From the NCBI GenBank assembly GCA_035578155.1, contig JAPWDM010000017.1, positions 4,724,482 through 4,788,481 of the forward strand: 64,000 bases of DNA. The letters are read 5' to 3'. Numbering within the stretch: position 1 is the first letter of the stretch; each line of letters starts with the position of its first letter. A model generated the notes under the pieces. That model was not told the DNA's origin and did no database searches. It saw only the letters and a list, made by a program, of their open reading frames with translations. Of the stretch, positions 23,776 through 34,171 are shown in pieces. The position numbers were made by a program, and so were the translations under genes. This DNA is from Brachynemurus nebulosus (Eukaryota; Arthropoda; Insecta; Neuroptera; Myrmeleontidae).

Positions 23776-24290
23776 GTTTTGAACGCGCTGTTGATTGTTT
23801 CCACATTTACGTTTCCAGTTCCACTATATAATTTATTTTTATGGGCCGCGCTTCGTAAATGCCCATTAAAAGATGAAATTGGTATATCCACGCCGCATAC
23901 TTCGCGCCGTCTTGTCCCCCGACCCGCCTTTGATTTTTTAGATGGACTGCCATTTTGTTCGTCGGCTGTTCGCTTTCTCGAAATAGGACCGCTGCTAGTT
24001 GAGGGCTGCTCATGATCACGTACGACGCCGGTTGAGGGTTGGCCATGTTCATTAGCCATATGCCGCTCCAGACCATTTCTAACATATTTGGAGCAGTAAG
24101 CACACAATGCCGCCGTTGCATGGAATTTTTTCACGTGACGATGTAGATTATCCATTCTCGAAAAAGTATCCCCACACTGACTACATTTTATAGATGAGCC
24201 ATTATTGCCATGTTTCGTCTCCAAATGTCTTGTCAAAGCATCCCGACGGCTGAATCCCGATGCGCATATTTCGCACTTGAACAGTGCCAT
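23727..24290 (-). pseudogene. C2H2 zinc-finger N-terminus of the polymerase gene
   Basis: ATG at 24290 follows a predicted splice acceptor. Two classical C2H2 fingers (residues 4-27 and 34-57) and a shorter C-x2-C...H-x4-H finger (62-82) probably bind nucleic acid. A Ser/Pro-rich linker with a basic stretch (PSKKSKAGRGTRRRE) could act as a nuclear signal. A further CGVDIPISSFNGHLRSAAHK module follows. The frame ends after 187 codons but overlaps the polymerase frame by about 50 bp, and the pair reads as one ancestral ORF with a one-base shift near 23770. Zinc fingers fused ahead of this polymerase type are common in arthropod genomic copies. Confidence 0.82.
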
Positions 24291-24296
24291 TTTGTC

Positions 24297-24679
24297 CTAC
24301 ATTTCACAAAAAATATTGTTTAGTTTTCGCGAAATATTTATAATTTTGCTTCCAAGATTAAATTTTATTATGAACGCTAAACTTGATCGAAAATATTTTA
24401 TTTACGGAATTTTTTTGACACATTCTGTACATTCTAAAATGAAATTTTATCGACATTAAACAAAATTAAAAAACGTGAAATTTTATTTTCTGGAATTTCT
24501 AAAACAAAATTAAATTTGAAAAATATTAACTGGTAAAAAATAACATGAAATTTTTTCTGTTTTAATATTTCTAAAATAACTGTAAATAGTTTTTAAGTTG
24601 TTGCGAAAAAAATTACTAAAAAAATTTTCAAAATAAAAAATAATATTAAAAGGAATTAATTGTTTTTTACTGAACTTAC
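24297..24679 (-). other. Predicted 5'-UTR intron of the polymerase gene
   Basis: On the minus strand, donor GG|GTAAGT (exon end 24680) and acceptor TTTTTGTGAAATGTAG|GACAAAATG (intron end 24297) bound a 383-bp AT-rich intron that ends six bases before the ATG. The consensus donor supports eukaryotic transcription of this element. It is a prediction only. Confidence 0.5.
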
Positions 24680-24926
24680 CCGGTTTTTCAAAATAAGACA
24701 AAAACAGACAAAAAAAATACACAAGCTGATTTTCAGTACACCAGTTTTAAATAACTAAATAAAATTAACTATTCGATAACTTAAAAACGAACAATTAAAC
24801 TTTAGAAATTATTACAATTACTTTTAAGATGAAATTCACAAATTCACTTTAAATTTACCGAGTTTAAAACACAGTACTCCGAAAAAGTCGCAAATGATAA
24901 TGACTATATGCGATGTTAGGCTAGCG

Positions 24927-24934
24927 TATTTATA
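24927..24934 (-). promoter_or_regulatory. TATA box candidate of the polymerase gene
   Basis: TATAAATA on the minus strand lies about 250 bp upstream of the predicted donor. A palindromic TGATGTCATCA sits 10 bp further upstream (24944-24954), and GTCATTATC near 24900 could serve as initiator. The CRE-like palindrome recalls TGACGTCA in P2. Confidence 0.45.
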
Positions 24935-25122
24935 GTTTTTAATTGATGACATCATACAAATGTGTAAGATATAACAAGCCGCAACAAGTTATGATTGCAA
25001 AATATGACGCAATAATTTTTATAATTCAATTTAGTTCAAGTTTTCAGTTGTTTTAAATAATAGGTTTTATTACTTTAAACAAATTTAGTTAACACTGTGG
25101 TCGATATTAAGTCGATATTAAA

Positions 25123-25307
<185 letters not shown>

Positions 25308-25309
25308 TT

Positions 25310-25425
25310 AAATTTTAGGGAAGTAGATTTTTGGGTTCTAGAGGCTCCAAAACAAATTTCTGCCACAGTCCTGGACTTATGTCTTACCATAAGAGCTGCT
25401 GTAAAAGCTGAATTTCCAGAAGCAA
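25310..25425 (+). repeat. Z repeat, copy 1
   Basis: TTTTAGGGAAGTAGATT, CTCCAAAACAAATTTCTGCC and GCTGAATTTCCAGAAG correspond in order to 28672-28790, which also follows a (TA)n array. It is an interspersed repeat tied to (TA)n on its left. Confidence 0.6.
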
Positions 25426-26149
25426 AAAATATTAAATACGTGTTTCTTTGTTTCGCCTAAATACGCTTTTTAGGGGTAGAAAACATCTTTCAACCCCTGT
25501 AGATGAAAACAGTTATTGCTAAATATTTCTGGACAATACATTTTCTGAAAAAATTTCTGAGTACCAAATTTTTTAAAATTTTTATTGCTATTCTGTAGTT
25601 ATCATATTAGGAATTCATTTGAACATATGATTAATTATCTTGCACGTGAATTTCTTTCAAATATACTTTGAACCATTTAGGGATGAAAAGTAAACTACTC
25701 CTTTTGAAAAATATTAAATGATTTTCGAATGACTTTGAAAATTGATCCCAATGTCAACTTCAAAGCCGTCATCAAGTGCATCACTTTGAACTCTATAGTT
25801 TTGGTCCTAAGCGCTTTTTTCAGTATCGTCATAAATTAAGTGTACTTAATTCTAGATAGTCTTACAAAAAACATCCTAATAAAGAGAATGCATCCAATTT
25901 TAGTTCAGTCGAACTAATAGTTTTCTTTGAATAATTGGCACCATTTTTTTGGGCCTATGACTTTTAACAGGCTTACAAGGGCAGACGGATGATTAAAAAT
26001 AAAAGAAAATACGCTGCTAGTGGGGTGTGCCACACAACTTCCTCGTATAAAATAACAGTAAAAATATTTTAGAAACTAAGCCCCATAATACTTTAAAAAT
26101 TTGAGCGAAGTGGGACTAGCAGTAAATAAGATATTGACATTTAATGGGA
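25426..26149. other. Non-coding AT-rich stretch
   Basis: No gene or recognised repeat. Confidence 0.45.
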
Positions 26150-26310
26150 TTTCATGGTAGCGCGTTGGATACTATTACTCCGAATGCAATAAAATTTGTA
26201 GGGAACCATCTAGAAACCAGACCGCATAATTTCTGACCATTTCATAAAAAAAGAATTGAATAGCTTAGAAGTTATGCCACTTGGTGGAATTTAGTATATA
26301 AATGGAATGT
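26150..26310 (+). repeat. W repeat, copy 1
   Basis: ATTACTCCGAATGCAATAAA, TAGGGAACCATCTAGAAAC and TTAGAAGTTATGCCACTTGG match the complement of 32460-32620. Confidence 0.65.
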
Positions 26311-26365
26311 TATGGTAGCGGCATGGTAAATATTTTAGACTCAAAAGAAATTAAAACTATTTATA

Positions 26366-27497
26366 CAGCCTTGGCCAAAAGTATTAGGCACGCCCATAAA
26401 ACACGTGTAACTCTTAAATTGATTTAAAAATGACTTATCTGTGTAATAATGGAATGAAAGGCAATTCTAAAAGTTAATTTTAAATAATAGATAAAGGATT
26501 TTAAGGTATCATAAAACACCCAGTCCACAAAACGTGAAATATGAAGTTTTTTGAAAAATAATGCATTTTAATTGTTAGTCTTTTATTAACTTTCGCGATA
26601 ACAAGAAGCTGCGCAGTGTTCTTTATTTGTGTATTAGAGACAGTAATATGAAATGCCAAAACAACGAGAACTTAACACAGAAACACGGATTAAAATCCAG
26701 ACGTTATATAAAGAAGGGAAGACTCAAGTAGAGATTGCTAAATTAATAATAGTTTGACGATGTGCAGTGCAATTTACCATTAAAAGGTTCGCGGAGACTG
26801 GCTCTCACACAAACAAAATGAGAACGGACAGAAAACGCATTACTACTGACCGCCAGGTTAGAAAACTTATCCGTAACTCACTTAAGGACCGCAAAAAAAC
26901 TTCTTCTGAGCTCGCTGCAGCTTCATTGGAGAACATTAGGAAACCAATTAGTTCTTGAATTGTAAGAGGAAGACTCACAGAAGCAGGCTAAAAAAGCCGC
27001 AAAGCCAGGAAGAAGCCTTGGCTCTCCGACAACAACAGAAAATTCGTTTAGAATGGGCTCTAAGACACCAGCATTCTTCTGAAGAAGATTGGTCCAATGT
27101 GGTATGGTCCGGCGAGTGGCACATCGTCAAACTATTATTGATTTAGCCATCTCTATTTGAGTCTTCTCTTCTTTATATAACATCTGGATTTTTATTCGTG
27201 TTTCTGTGTTAAGTTCTCGTTTTTTCGGCATTTCGTATTACAAACTGTCTCCACTACACAAACAAACAACACTCAGCAGCTTCTTGTTATCCTGAAAGTT
27301 AATACTAACAAATAAATTGTATTTTTTTCAAAAAACTTCATATTTCACGTTTTGTGGACCAGGTGTTTTATGATACCTTAAAATCCTTTATCTATTGTTT
27401 AAAATTAACTTTTAGTAAAATTAACTATTTCACTTTTAAACTAATTTATGAGTTACACGTGTTTTATGGGGGTGCCTAATACTTTTGGCCAAGGCTG
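26366..27497 (+). mobile_element. Tc1-type element with long inverted arms, TA-flanked
   Basis: Ends are CAGCCTTGGCCAAAAGTATT and its complement, with TA at 26364-26365 and 27498-27499. Paralogous sites lacking the element exist at 52655-52760 and, on the minus strand, 56173-56290, which show the X repeat uninterrupted at this position. The right 350 bp mirrors the left end including the transposase start codon, so one end was duplicated by inversion and replaced the normal 3' half. Confidence 0.9.
26653..27149 (+). pseudogene. Tc1-like transposase relic, truncated
   Basis: The N-terminus reads MPKQRELNTETRIKIQTLYK, then EGKTQVEIAKLI (first helix-turn-helix), then KRFAETGSHTNK in a second frame. 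A third frame has RLEWALRHQHSSEEDWSNVVWSGE, the region that normally ends in W-S-D-E with a catalytic Asp; here the Asp codon reads Gly. The remaining DDE domain is missing, cut off by the inverted duplicate of the 5' end. Internal stops lie near 26755 and 26955. A second copy of the first 30 codons lies inverted at 27140-27231. Confidence 0.85.
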
Positions 27498-27499
27498 TA

Positions 27500-27568
27500 A
27501 TATAAGTTTTTAGTTATTTTACGTACATGATTTAAGTTACATACAAAGCTTATGTCTGTACTGAATAG

Positions 27569-27569
<1 letters not shown>
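27500..27569 (+). repeat. X repeat, copy 1 right part (left part at 26310-26363)
   Basis: ATATAAGTTTTTAGTTATTT and CATGATTTAAGTTACATAC, with GTAAATATTTTAGACTCAAA before the Tc1 insertion, match 52655-52760 and the complement of 56173-56290. Each copy ends at a (TA)n array. Confidence 0.75.

Positions 27570-27634
<65 letters not shown>
27570..27634. repeat. (TA)n microsatellite 5
   Basis: About 65 bp, between an X repeat and a partial M-family MITE. Confidence 0.97.
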
Positions 27635-27637
<3 letters not shown>

Positions 27638-27644
27638 TATGGAT

Positions 27645-27828
27645 TTCTTTAATTAAGTAAGAAAACATTAAATGCGAGGTGAATTTAAATTGGAAAACAA
27701 TCATTCTATTAATAATAATTTTTGTTTCTTAGACGTTTCTTTCGGAAGTAACTTCATTAATATGTAAATATCAAAACTGTTCTAGTATTGAATTGCGCCC
27801 CATAATGGGGGCTTTCACGTTATAAATT
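27645..27828 (+). mobile_element. M-family MITE, 3' part
   Basis: GCGAGGTGAATTTAAATTG, AACAATCATTCTATTAATAA, AACTTCATTAATATGTAAAT and GGGGGCTTTCACGTTAT parallel the interior and right TIR of 19994-20223 or its complement. The left TIR is missing and the copy begins near the (TA)n array. Confidence 0.7.
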
Positions 27829-28581
27829 ATATAAAATACATAAAATTTAAATTTTTTGGAAATGAATTTTAATTTTTTTTAATATAATATATAAATAACA
27901 TTTTTATATGACCACATTGCGAAAATTTATAATGGCAAAATTTGACAACTTTTATTAGATATTTTTCAGATATTATTCTTTTTTAAATTAAAACAAAAAC
28001 ATTTTTTATCTTAAATTGACAAAAGTCTACATGCACGTAAGGACTCGTTTATCCTGTGAAAAATATGTAAAAGATTATTTTGATCAAAGAAAAATTGTAG
28101 TCAAATAGAATCAAATTTTATAATATAATAATTCTCTTAATTTACTACATATTATTTTTAGTAATTTATAATCAATCTGATCAAAGACACTTGATATGCA
28201 TTAAGGAGAGGGGAATCAAAGTTTTACGATGCATGTAATTAAAGTAAATAATTTGTAAGTATGTAAGACAAAAACAAAGAATCTTTAAGCCAAAATTTTG
28301 AAAATTATTTTTTTTTCTGGAAAATGAGTCAACCTACAAAGGTAGCTTAGACGACTTTTATGACGTTATTTTTAACGTACTTTCGATTGGTCAAAAAAAA
28401 TCTTTCGAATACTAATGTCTTTGGCACTTAGGACACTTTTGTTAAAAGTGCTCAAAAAACCTATTTCTGGACATTCGACGTGTCTGGCTGAACTTAGCCG
28501 AGCGAATCAGGATTCCAGCTTGTATACAAAATTTCATAAACATTAAACGTTTTGTTCGAGAGTTATCACGTACACACCTAA

Positions 28582-28585
<4 letters not shown>
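27829..28585. other. Non-coding AT-rich stretch
   Basis: No gene recognised. Confidence 0.45.

Positions 28586-28671
<86 letters not shown>
28586..28671. repeat. (TA)n microsatellite 6
   Basis: About 86 bp, followed by a Z repeat. Confidence 0.97.
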
Positions 28672-28679
<8 letters not shown>

Positions 28680-28790
28680 TTTAGTGAATATCATTTTCGT
28701 ATTTTAAGGACCTCAAAACCTATTTCTGTTAGTCTCGGCCTCAGGTTGCGTCATGAGAACGCCCGTAAAAACTGAATTTCCAGTTTTGGA
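28672..28790 (+). repeat. Z repeat, copy 2
   Basis: TTTTAAGGACCTCAAAACCT, ATTTCTGTTAGTCTCGGCC and AACTGAATTTCCAG are collinear with copy 1 at 25310-25425. Confidence 0.6.
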
Positions 28791-28896
28791 AATTCGCTAA
28801 AATAATCTTCCGTTTAAATTTCACATTCAAGTTTCATATTCAAAGTTGAATCAACCATGAAGTATTTGGAAAGATATAACTGTCCTATGTACTTTT

Positions 28897-29038
28897 AGTT
28901 GAATTTTTTAACTGAAAAAATTAGACTTATACAGCTTATACGATAAGAACGGGAAGAGGTGAGAGTAGAGTCGTAATTCAAAAATTTATAATGGCAATCC
29001 GCTATCCGTTTTCGGATCCCTAGAACACGATTCTGAAG

Positions 29039-29040
<2 letters not shown>
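28897..29040 (-). repeat. R repeat, copy 3, with ~30-bp insertion
   Basis: It reads on the minus strand away from the (TA)n. The module is complete but interrupted within the CGGATAGC...CTACTCTC stretch by about 30 bp containing TTATAAATTTTTGAATTACG. Confidence 0.82.

Positions 29041-29119
<79 letters not shown>
29041..29119. repeat. (TA)n microsatellite 7
   Basis: About 78 bp with one GTATAT break, between R copy 3 and S-repeat sequence. The arrangement is the mirror of 33940-34170. Confidence 0.97.
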
Positions 29120-29120
<1 letters not shown>

Positions 29121-29690
29121 CCGCTACCTTTTGACATGTGTAGGGCCCCTCTATGGAAGGGCCCTAGAGTTGAAATTGAGTAAGTGGGGCTCATTTCCTA
29201 TACACCTCATACTATCAAAGTGGGGTCAAATTTTGGGCAAATTTGGAACCGACCCAACGTTTAAAGGCGCGGTGGGGGGCAACAAAACAATATAATTTTT
29301 CCAAACCGGTTTGAAATAATGTTTCGGTCAATTATCTACAACATATCCAAAATTCAGCTTCCTAGAATGGTTTGGAGGAAGTAGAGGGGGAAAAAATTAT
29401 TTTGGCTGGATCTAACACGTCCCCCAGAATCAACGTAGAGGGTTGTAATTTGGTCTGTTGATAGAGCTCGTACCTTGGGTCAATTTCGTTCTAAAACCCG
29501 AATAAACAAAGGGCTGAAATTTTGTATTCGGATTGAGTTAGTATTAAGGGGGTCCCCTTGGGTGTCTCAACTTTTAACCCTTACCCCCACCATTTTTATA
29601 CCAAAAAGAACATGATTTTTCTTGTTTTTTTAAAAATTTCGTTCGGGTCAAAATCTTCCCAAATAAACCTAGGCGGCTGAAAAACTGAAT
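29120..29690 (+). repeat. S repeat, partial arm
   Basis: CCCGCTACCTTTTGACATGT, TAGGGCCCCTCTATGGAAG, CAAATTTTGGGCAAATTT and later GGCTGAAATTTTGTATTCGG follow the order of the S arm at 8900-9360, with deletions. Confidence 0.8.
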
Positions 29691-31084
29691 CTTTTAGAGG
29701 CTTTGGAAATTATATTAATAGGCTGAACAGTGACCCACAAGTAGAAGTTTTAAACGACCAAAATGATCTAAATAATTCCCCTTTATTGAAAATAAATTTC
29801 TGAACGGATATAATTGCATCAAGCTTTCAATAATTTTTGGACACCCCTAGTTTAATTTATTCATAAACAAGTCATTTAGAACAGCCACAATATTAGGTAA
29901 AAATTACTACCATATGGGCACCTACAAACTGATTTTTCGATTGGTTTCAACCATTGATATAGAAGAATATGGATGGGGACTATTTCTTAAGAGAGGGACA
30001 AGATATAGTTTAATACGATATGTTAGAATGAATACGTAGATTCTTTTGAATGTACCACAAAAAATAAAAAACAAAAGAGTAAATATACACTATAACACGT
30101 GCAAATAAGCACTAAACATCCAGTCCTACAAAAAATTAAATTTAAAATAAAATTAGTAAACGTAATACACGGTAAATATAATATTTGGGTAAGTAAATAT
30201 TGTATTGATCAATAAGTGCAACCATTTCTAGGGAAAATTTGTTAAATTCTCTACATTTTTCATTTAAAAAAACAGGTTTATAATAAGCAGAAAAATACCA
30301 ATTTTGACATTACACAAGGTAAAGGAAATATCGTAAAAGGAATCATTCTACGTAAATAAGGAATTCGTTTTTTAGTTAAAATATGTGATAATAACCACAA
30401 AAATTTTAAAAATATTGTAAAAAATAAAATTATGTAAAAATTAAAAGATAGGTTAGATTGACCCTTCATTTCAGTAGCATCTTATATGTAAAATTAATGA
30501 GCATATAAAAATTTAACTTCAAGATTATGTATTTTGTTTGTATTTATTTATTTATTAATAAAATGATAATTTAATAACTGTATAGTTTTATTTATGTTTG
30601 TGTCTACTTTTATCAAAAAGATATGTCTTATTAATGATGGAAAATTATAAACCAAAACGTAATCTTTTTACAAAAATTGTTATAAATTGTAAATAATCGA
30701 TTAATTTGAGCAATTTTTGTTTTCAGTTTATGGTAATTTATAATATTCTTTAAGCACCGTTAAAAAATACAATAATTTAGTAGACAATTAAGAATTCGAA
30801 AAATTAACTGATAAAATAGTTGAACAGCATTCTTAAGGAGTTGAGTATTGAATTAAACAGAACAGATATTAAAAATAATTAGATCGAAAGAAATCCCAAT
30901 CTCACGCTATATTTCACTCCTCAAAACTTTACCTTTAGCAATAAAATTATACATTTTTGAACAGTGATTTCGTACCAATTGCTAATTCACAGAAACGGTT
31001 TGGTACGGTGGACATGAAAATTTTAATTTTGGCGACATTAAGAACTGGTACTACGTTTAAGTATATCGTCGAAATAGTATAATT
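29691..31084. other. Unassigned AT-rich stretch
   Basis: No gene recognised. Frames are short and low in complexity. Confidence 0.4.
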
Positions 31085-31405
31085 TAAAAATATGGTCTTT
31101 TGGGTCAACTTAATGATATAATGTTTAATTTTTAATCACTATACCCAAAATATTGCTAATTAATCAAAAATTGGAGATTTTAGTAACCAAAAAGAAAAAA
31201 ATTTAGGCAATAACCATTGTAGAAAATTTCATGATTGGCAACTTCCAGATAAATTTCGGCATTGTTTATGTCTTCATTAGAACATTACATTGTTCTACAG
31301 TGCATGTTATCTAAATTTTCTTCCTGTGGGTTTCCAAAATCTCCAATTTTTAATTAATTAGTAATATTTTGGATATGATGGTTAAAGCGTTAGAATCTAA
31401 AAAAT
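31085..31405. mobile_element. Foldback MITE candidate
   Basis: The left arm (about 31125-31215: ACCCAAAATATTGCTAATTA, AAAAATTGGAGATTTTAG, AAATTTAGGCAATAAC) mirrors the right arm (about 31310-31395: TCTAAATTTTCTTCC, CCAAAATCTCCAATTTTTAA, TAGTAATATTTTGGATATG). The spacer is about 95 bp. Ends and target duplication are not clear. Confidence 0.6.
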
Positions 31406-31904
31406 GCATATTATTATAAGTACGGAGCGAGTGTCGTAGATAGATAAGTCAATGTAATAAAACTTACGACTTCGGCACTCCCTTCTGGTGATTCTCTGAT
31501 AAAATTGTTAACTAGGCACAGCTTCACTTCAGTTTTATCTAAAAGAATATAAAAAACCAGTGCGGGATTGAAATCCACGCTTAAACCAAATACAAACAGT
31601 AATTATGTTTTTGTAAAACGTTTGACATTACCAATTTTCTTTCCGCTTGTATGTGACGTATGTAAGTGAAATAAATATTCTCAATGGATTACTTATATCA
31701 TAAATGTCGTTAAGAAATGTTATCTAATAAAATTAATGGAAATTTTCAATTAGCGATAATAGATTAACACGAACATACAGAATTCATTTGGGATCAATGC
31801 TATGGTGGATTATAGAATGCATAGAATTGCATTTATTACACGCTAACTACTGCCAGTTCACACTTAATCCCATCGGACAAACTGTATTTTCTGTCCTTTT
31901 GCAC

Positions 31905-31908
<4 letters not shown>
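31406..31908. other. Non-coding stretch
   Basis: Nothing recognised. Confidence 0.4.

Positions 31909-31980
<72 letters not shown>
31909..31980. repeat. (TA)n microsatellite 8
   Basis: About 72 bp. I see no shared repeat on either side. Confidence 0.97.
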
Positions 31981-31984
<4 letters not shown>

Positions 31985-32171
31985 ATTTACATTTGTATGT
32001 GTACCTATTGCAATATTTTGTAGGTACATGTATTCTGGTACAATAAATGTATGTATGTGCTCAGTTTTATTAATTTTATTATTACAAGACAAATAATCAG
32101 TTCTCCACATTGGTAAACTCCATGCAAACATTCTGAATTAAATACAAATGTGAATTCAAAATTCAAATGTG

Positions 32172-32217
32172 TTTTCTTAACTGAACCAACAAAAGATTGT
32201 TGGTTCAGTTAAGAAAA
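32172..32217. other. Perfect 21-bp hairpin, 4-nt loop
   Basis: TTTTCTTAACTGAACCAACAA (32172-32192) is followed by AAGA and then its exact complement (32197-32217). No terminator-type T run follows. It may be a very young small inversion. Confidence 0.8.
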
Positions 32218-32459
32218 ATCGACCACGACCATGTCGAGCTTGCACAATAAGGGCTCCCTATAGTAAGTGGTTAATAGACAAATTTCTTTTTGCTTCCAAG
32301 ACTGCTAAAGTAGTAGAAGCATTGTGATCACTGATCACTTTTGAAATACAAAAATTTTTTTCCATTCAAAAGAAATTTTGCACGCTTTTATTACGTTTTA
32401 GAGATCCGTGAACAATTTTGGTTTCGTACCTGTCTATTGGTCCGTCTGTCTGTCCGTTT

Positions 32460-32620
32460 GTATGTCGCCATATCGCACCAACTGGCATAACTTCTGAGCT
32501 ATTCTTCGAACTGATTGTTTTTAATATAATTTTCAGAAAGTATGCAACTTGACTTCTAAATGGTCCCCTACGAATTTTATCGTAATCGGAGTAACGATAG
32601 TTACTCCGATACAGTAGCGT
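32460..32620 (-). repeat. W repeat, copy 2, ending in a perfect hairpin
   Basis: This is the complement of 26150-26310, with ACTGGCATAACTTCTGAGC, AAATGGTCCCCTACGAATTT and ATCGTAATCGG. Near its end ATCGGAGTAAC-GATA-GTTACTCCGAT forms an 11-bp stem. Upstream lies a TCCGTCTGTCTGTCCG run. Confidence 0.65.
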
Positions 32621-33114
32621 AGCTGAGGTGATTGGCGTTCCTGACCAGTATTGAATGTGGCGCCCCCTCTTTGATAAAAAGTGGGGGGAGGATTTAGCAA
32701 CTAACTAAAATCCGCCCCCTTACCCACAATCACATCATACGTCCCCTCTTCTCTTTTGCACGAACTACAGCCACCTGGGTTTCTGGACATGATTCATCGA
32801 ACTTCACGGAATTACGCGATAACAATCCTCAGTTCCTTTGTTTTCCAGACTTGTAAAAATGTTAGAAATCTTTTTACTTTCAACTTGTAGCCTAATTTTT
32901 AAGACCATAGGCAATGTAGCCATATATCTTAATTATTATTTTATCTCAGAATATGGTTTTGAGTAATTTTTTCAATGTTCTTAGTATCAAAATCAAGTGA
33001 TACCTATACCTTGACAATTAGGCGAAACCGACGCAGCGGTGCTCCCCTGATCCAGCACCCCTGGCGGGGGCCATCCCTGCCACCCGCTTGCTACGCCACT
33101 GACTGGATATTAAC

Positions 33115-33940
33115 TGTATACATGTACAAAATTTCAGCCCTGTACGTTTACTCAGAGAGTCTCTAGGCGTGTTAGAAAAAAGGCAAAAAAATCAAGGAAA
33201 TATTGGCATAAAAACGGTGGGGGTAAGGGTTAAAAGTTAGAACCTCCAAAAAGCAGTGGCTGGCTATTAACTTAACCTGTACACAAAATTTCAGCCCTCT
33301 AGGTTAATTTGGGGAGATTTTGACCCGAACGAAACTGTTAAAAACAAGAAAAAACTTTCGATATAAAAATGGTGGGGGTAAGGGTTAAAAGTTGAGACCC
33401 CCAAAAGGCACCCCCTTGATACAAACTCAATCCGAATACAAAATTTCGGCCCTCTAGGTTTATTTGGGTGACCTGTGCGAGTGGTACAAACTTCGAAAAC
33501 GTCGAAAAAGCATGAAATTGTAGCTTAGAAATGAGGGGGGTCGGGGTAAAATATTAAAACCTCCAAAAAGCACAACGTAGGCATGAACTCTATCAACACA
33601 CCAAATTTCAACCCTCTAAGTTAATTTTGGGAGCCTGGAGGCGTGTTAGATCCAGCCAAAATCGTTTTTTTCCCCTCTACTCCCTCCAAATCATGCTAGG
33701 AAGCTGAATTTTGGATATATTGTAGATAATCGACCGAAACATTATCTCCAACCGGTTTGGAAAGGTTTTATTGTTTCACCGCCCCCCACCACCCCCTTAA
33801 AAGTTGGGTCCGATCAAAAATTTGCCCAAAATTTGACCTCACTTTGATAGTATGAGGTGCCCCGAAAATGAGCACCACTTACCAAATTTTAACTCTTAAC
33901 TTCCATAGGGGGGCCCTACACATATTAAAAGGTGGCGGGA
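33115..33940 (-). repeat. S repeat, full arm of five units
   Basis: Units begin ATTTCAGCCCTGTACGTTTA, ATTTCAGCCCTCTAGGTTAA, ATTTCGGCCCTCTAGGTTTA and so on, in the orientation of 7985-8885. It ends with CATAGGGGGGCCCTACACAT and GGTGGCGGGA directly at a (TA)n array. Confidence 0.85.
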
Positions 33941-33954
33941 ATATATATATATAC

Positions 33955-34044
<90 letters not shown>
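33941..34044. repeat. (TA)n microsatellite 9
   Basis: About 104 bp with one CATATGTA break near the left end. It joins an S arm to an R module, as at 9674 and 29041. Confidence 0.98.
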
Positions 34045-34048
<4 letters not shown>

Positions 34049-34171
34049 CATTTTCAGACGTGTTCTGCGGGTCCGAAAACGGATAGCGCCCCTACTCTCG
34101 CCTCTCGCCGTTCTTATCGTATAGGCTGTATAAGTCTAATTTTTTCAGTTGAAAAATTCGACTAAAAATTA
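34045..34171 (+). repeat. R repeat, copy 4
   Basis: Complete module ending CGACTAAAAATTA, where the next element is inserted at the TA. Confidence 0.88.

Noticed and set aside
21403..24121. Plus-strand and alternate-frame open frames opposite the polymerase
   Set aside because: They are shadows of the polymerase coding strand, with no family motifs of their own.
20335..24290. Complete Polinton/Maverick element
   Set aside because: No integrase, ATPase, protease or capsid gene and no long terminal inverted repeats were found around the polymerase.
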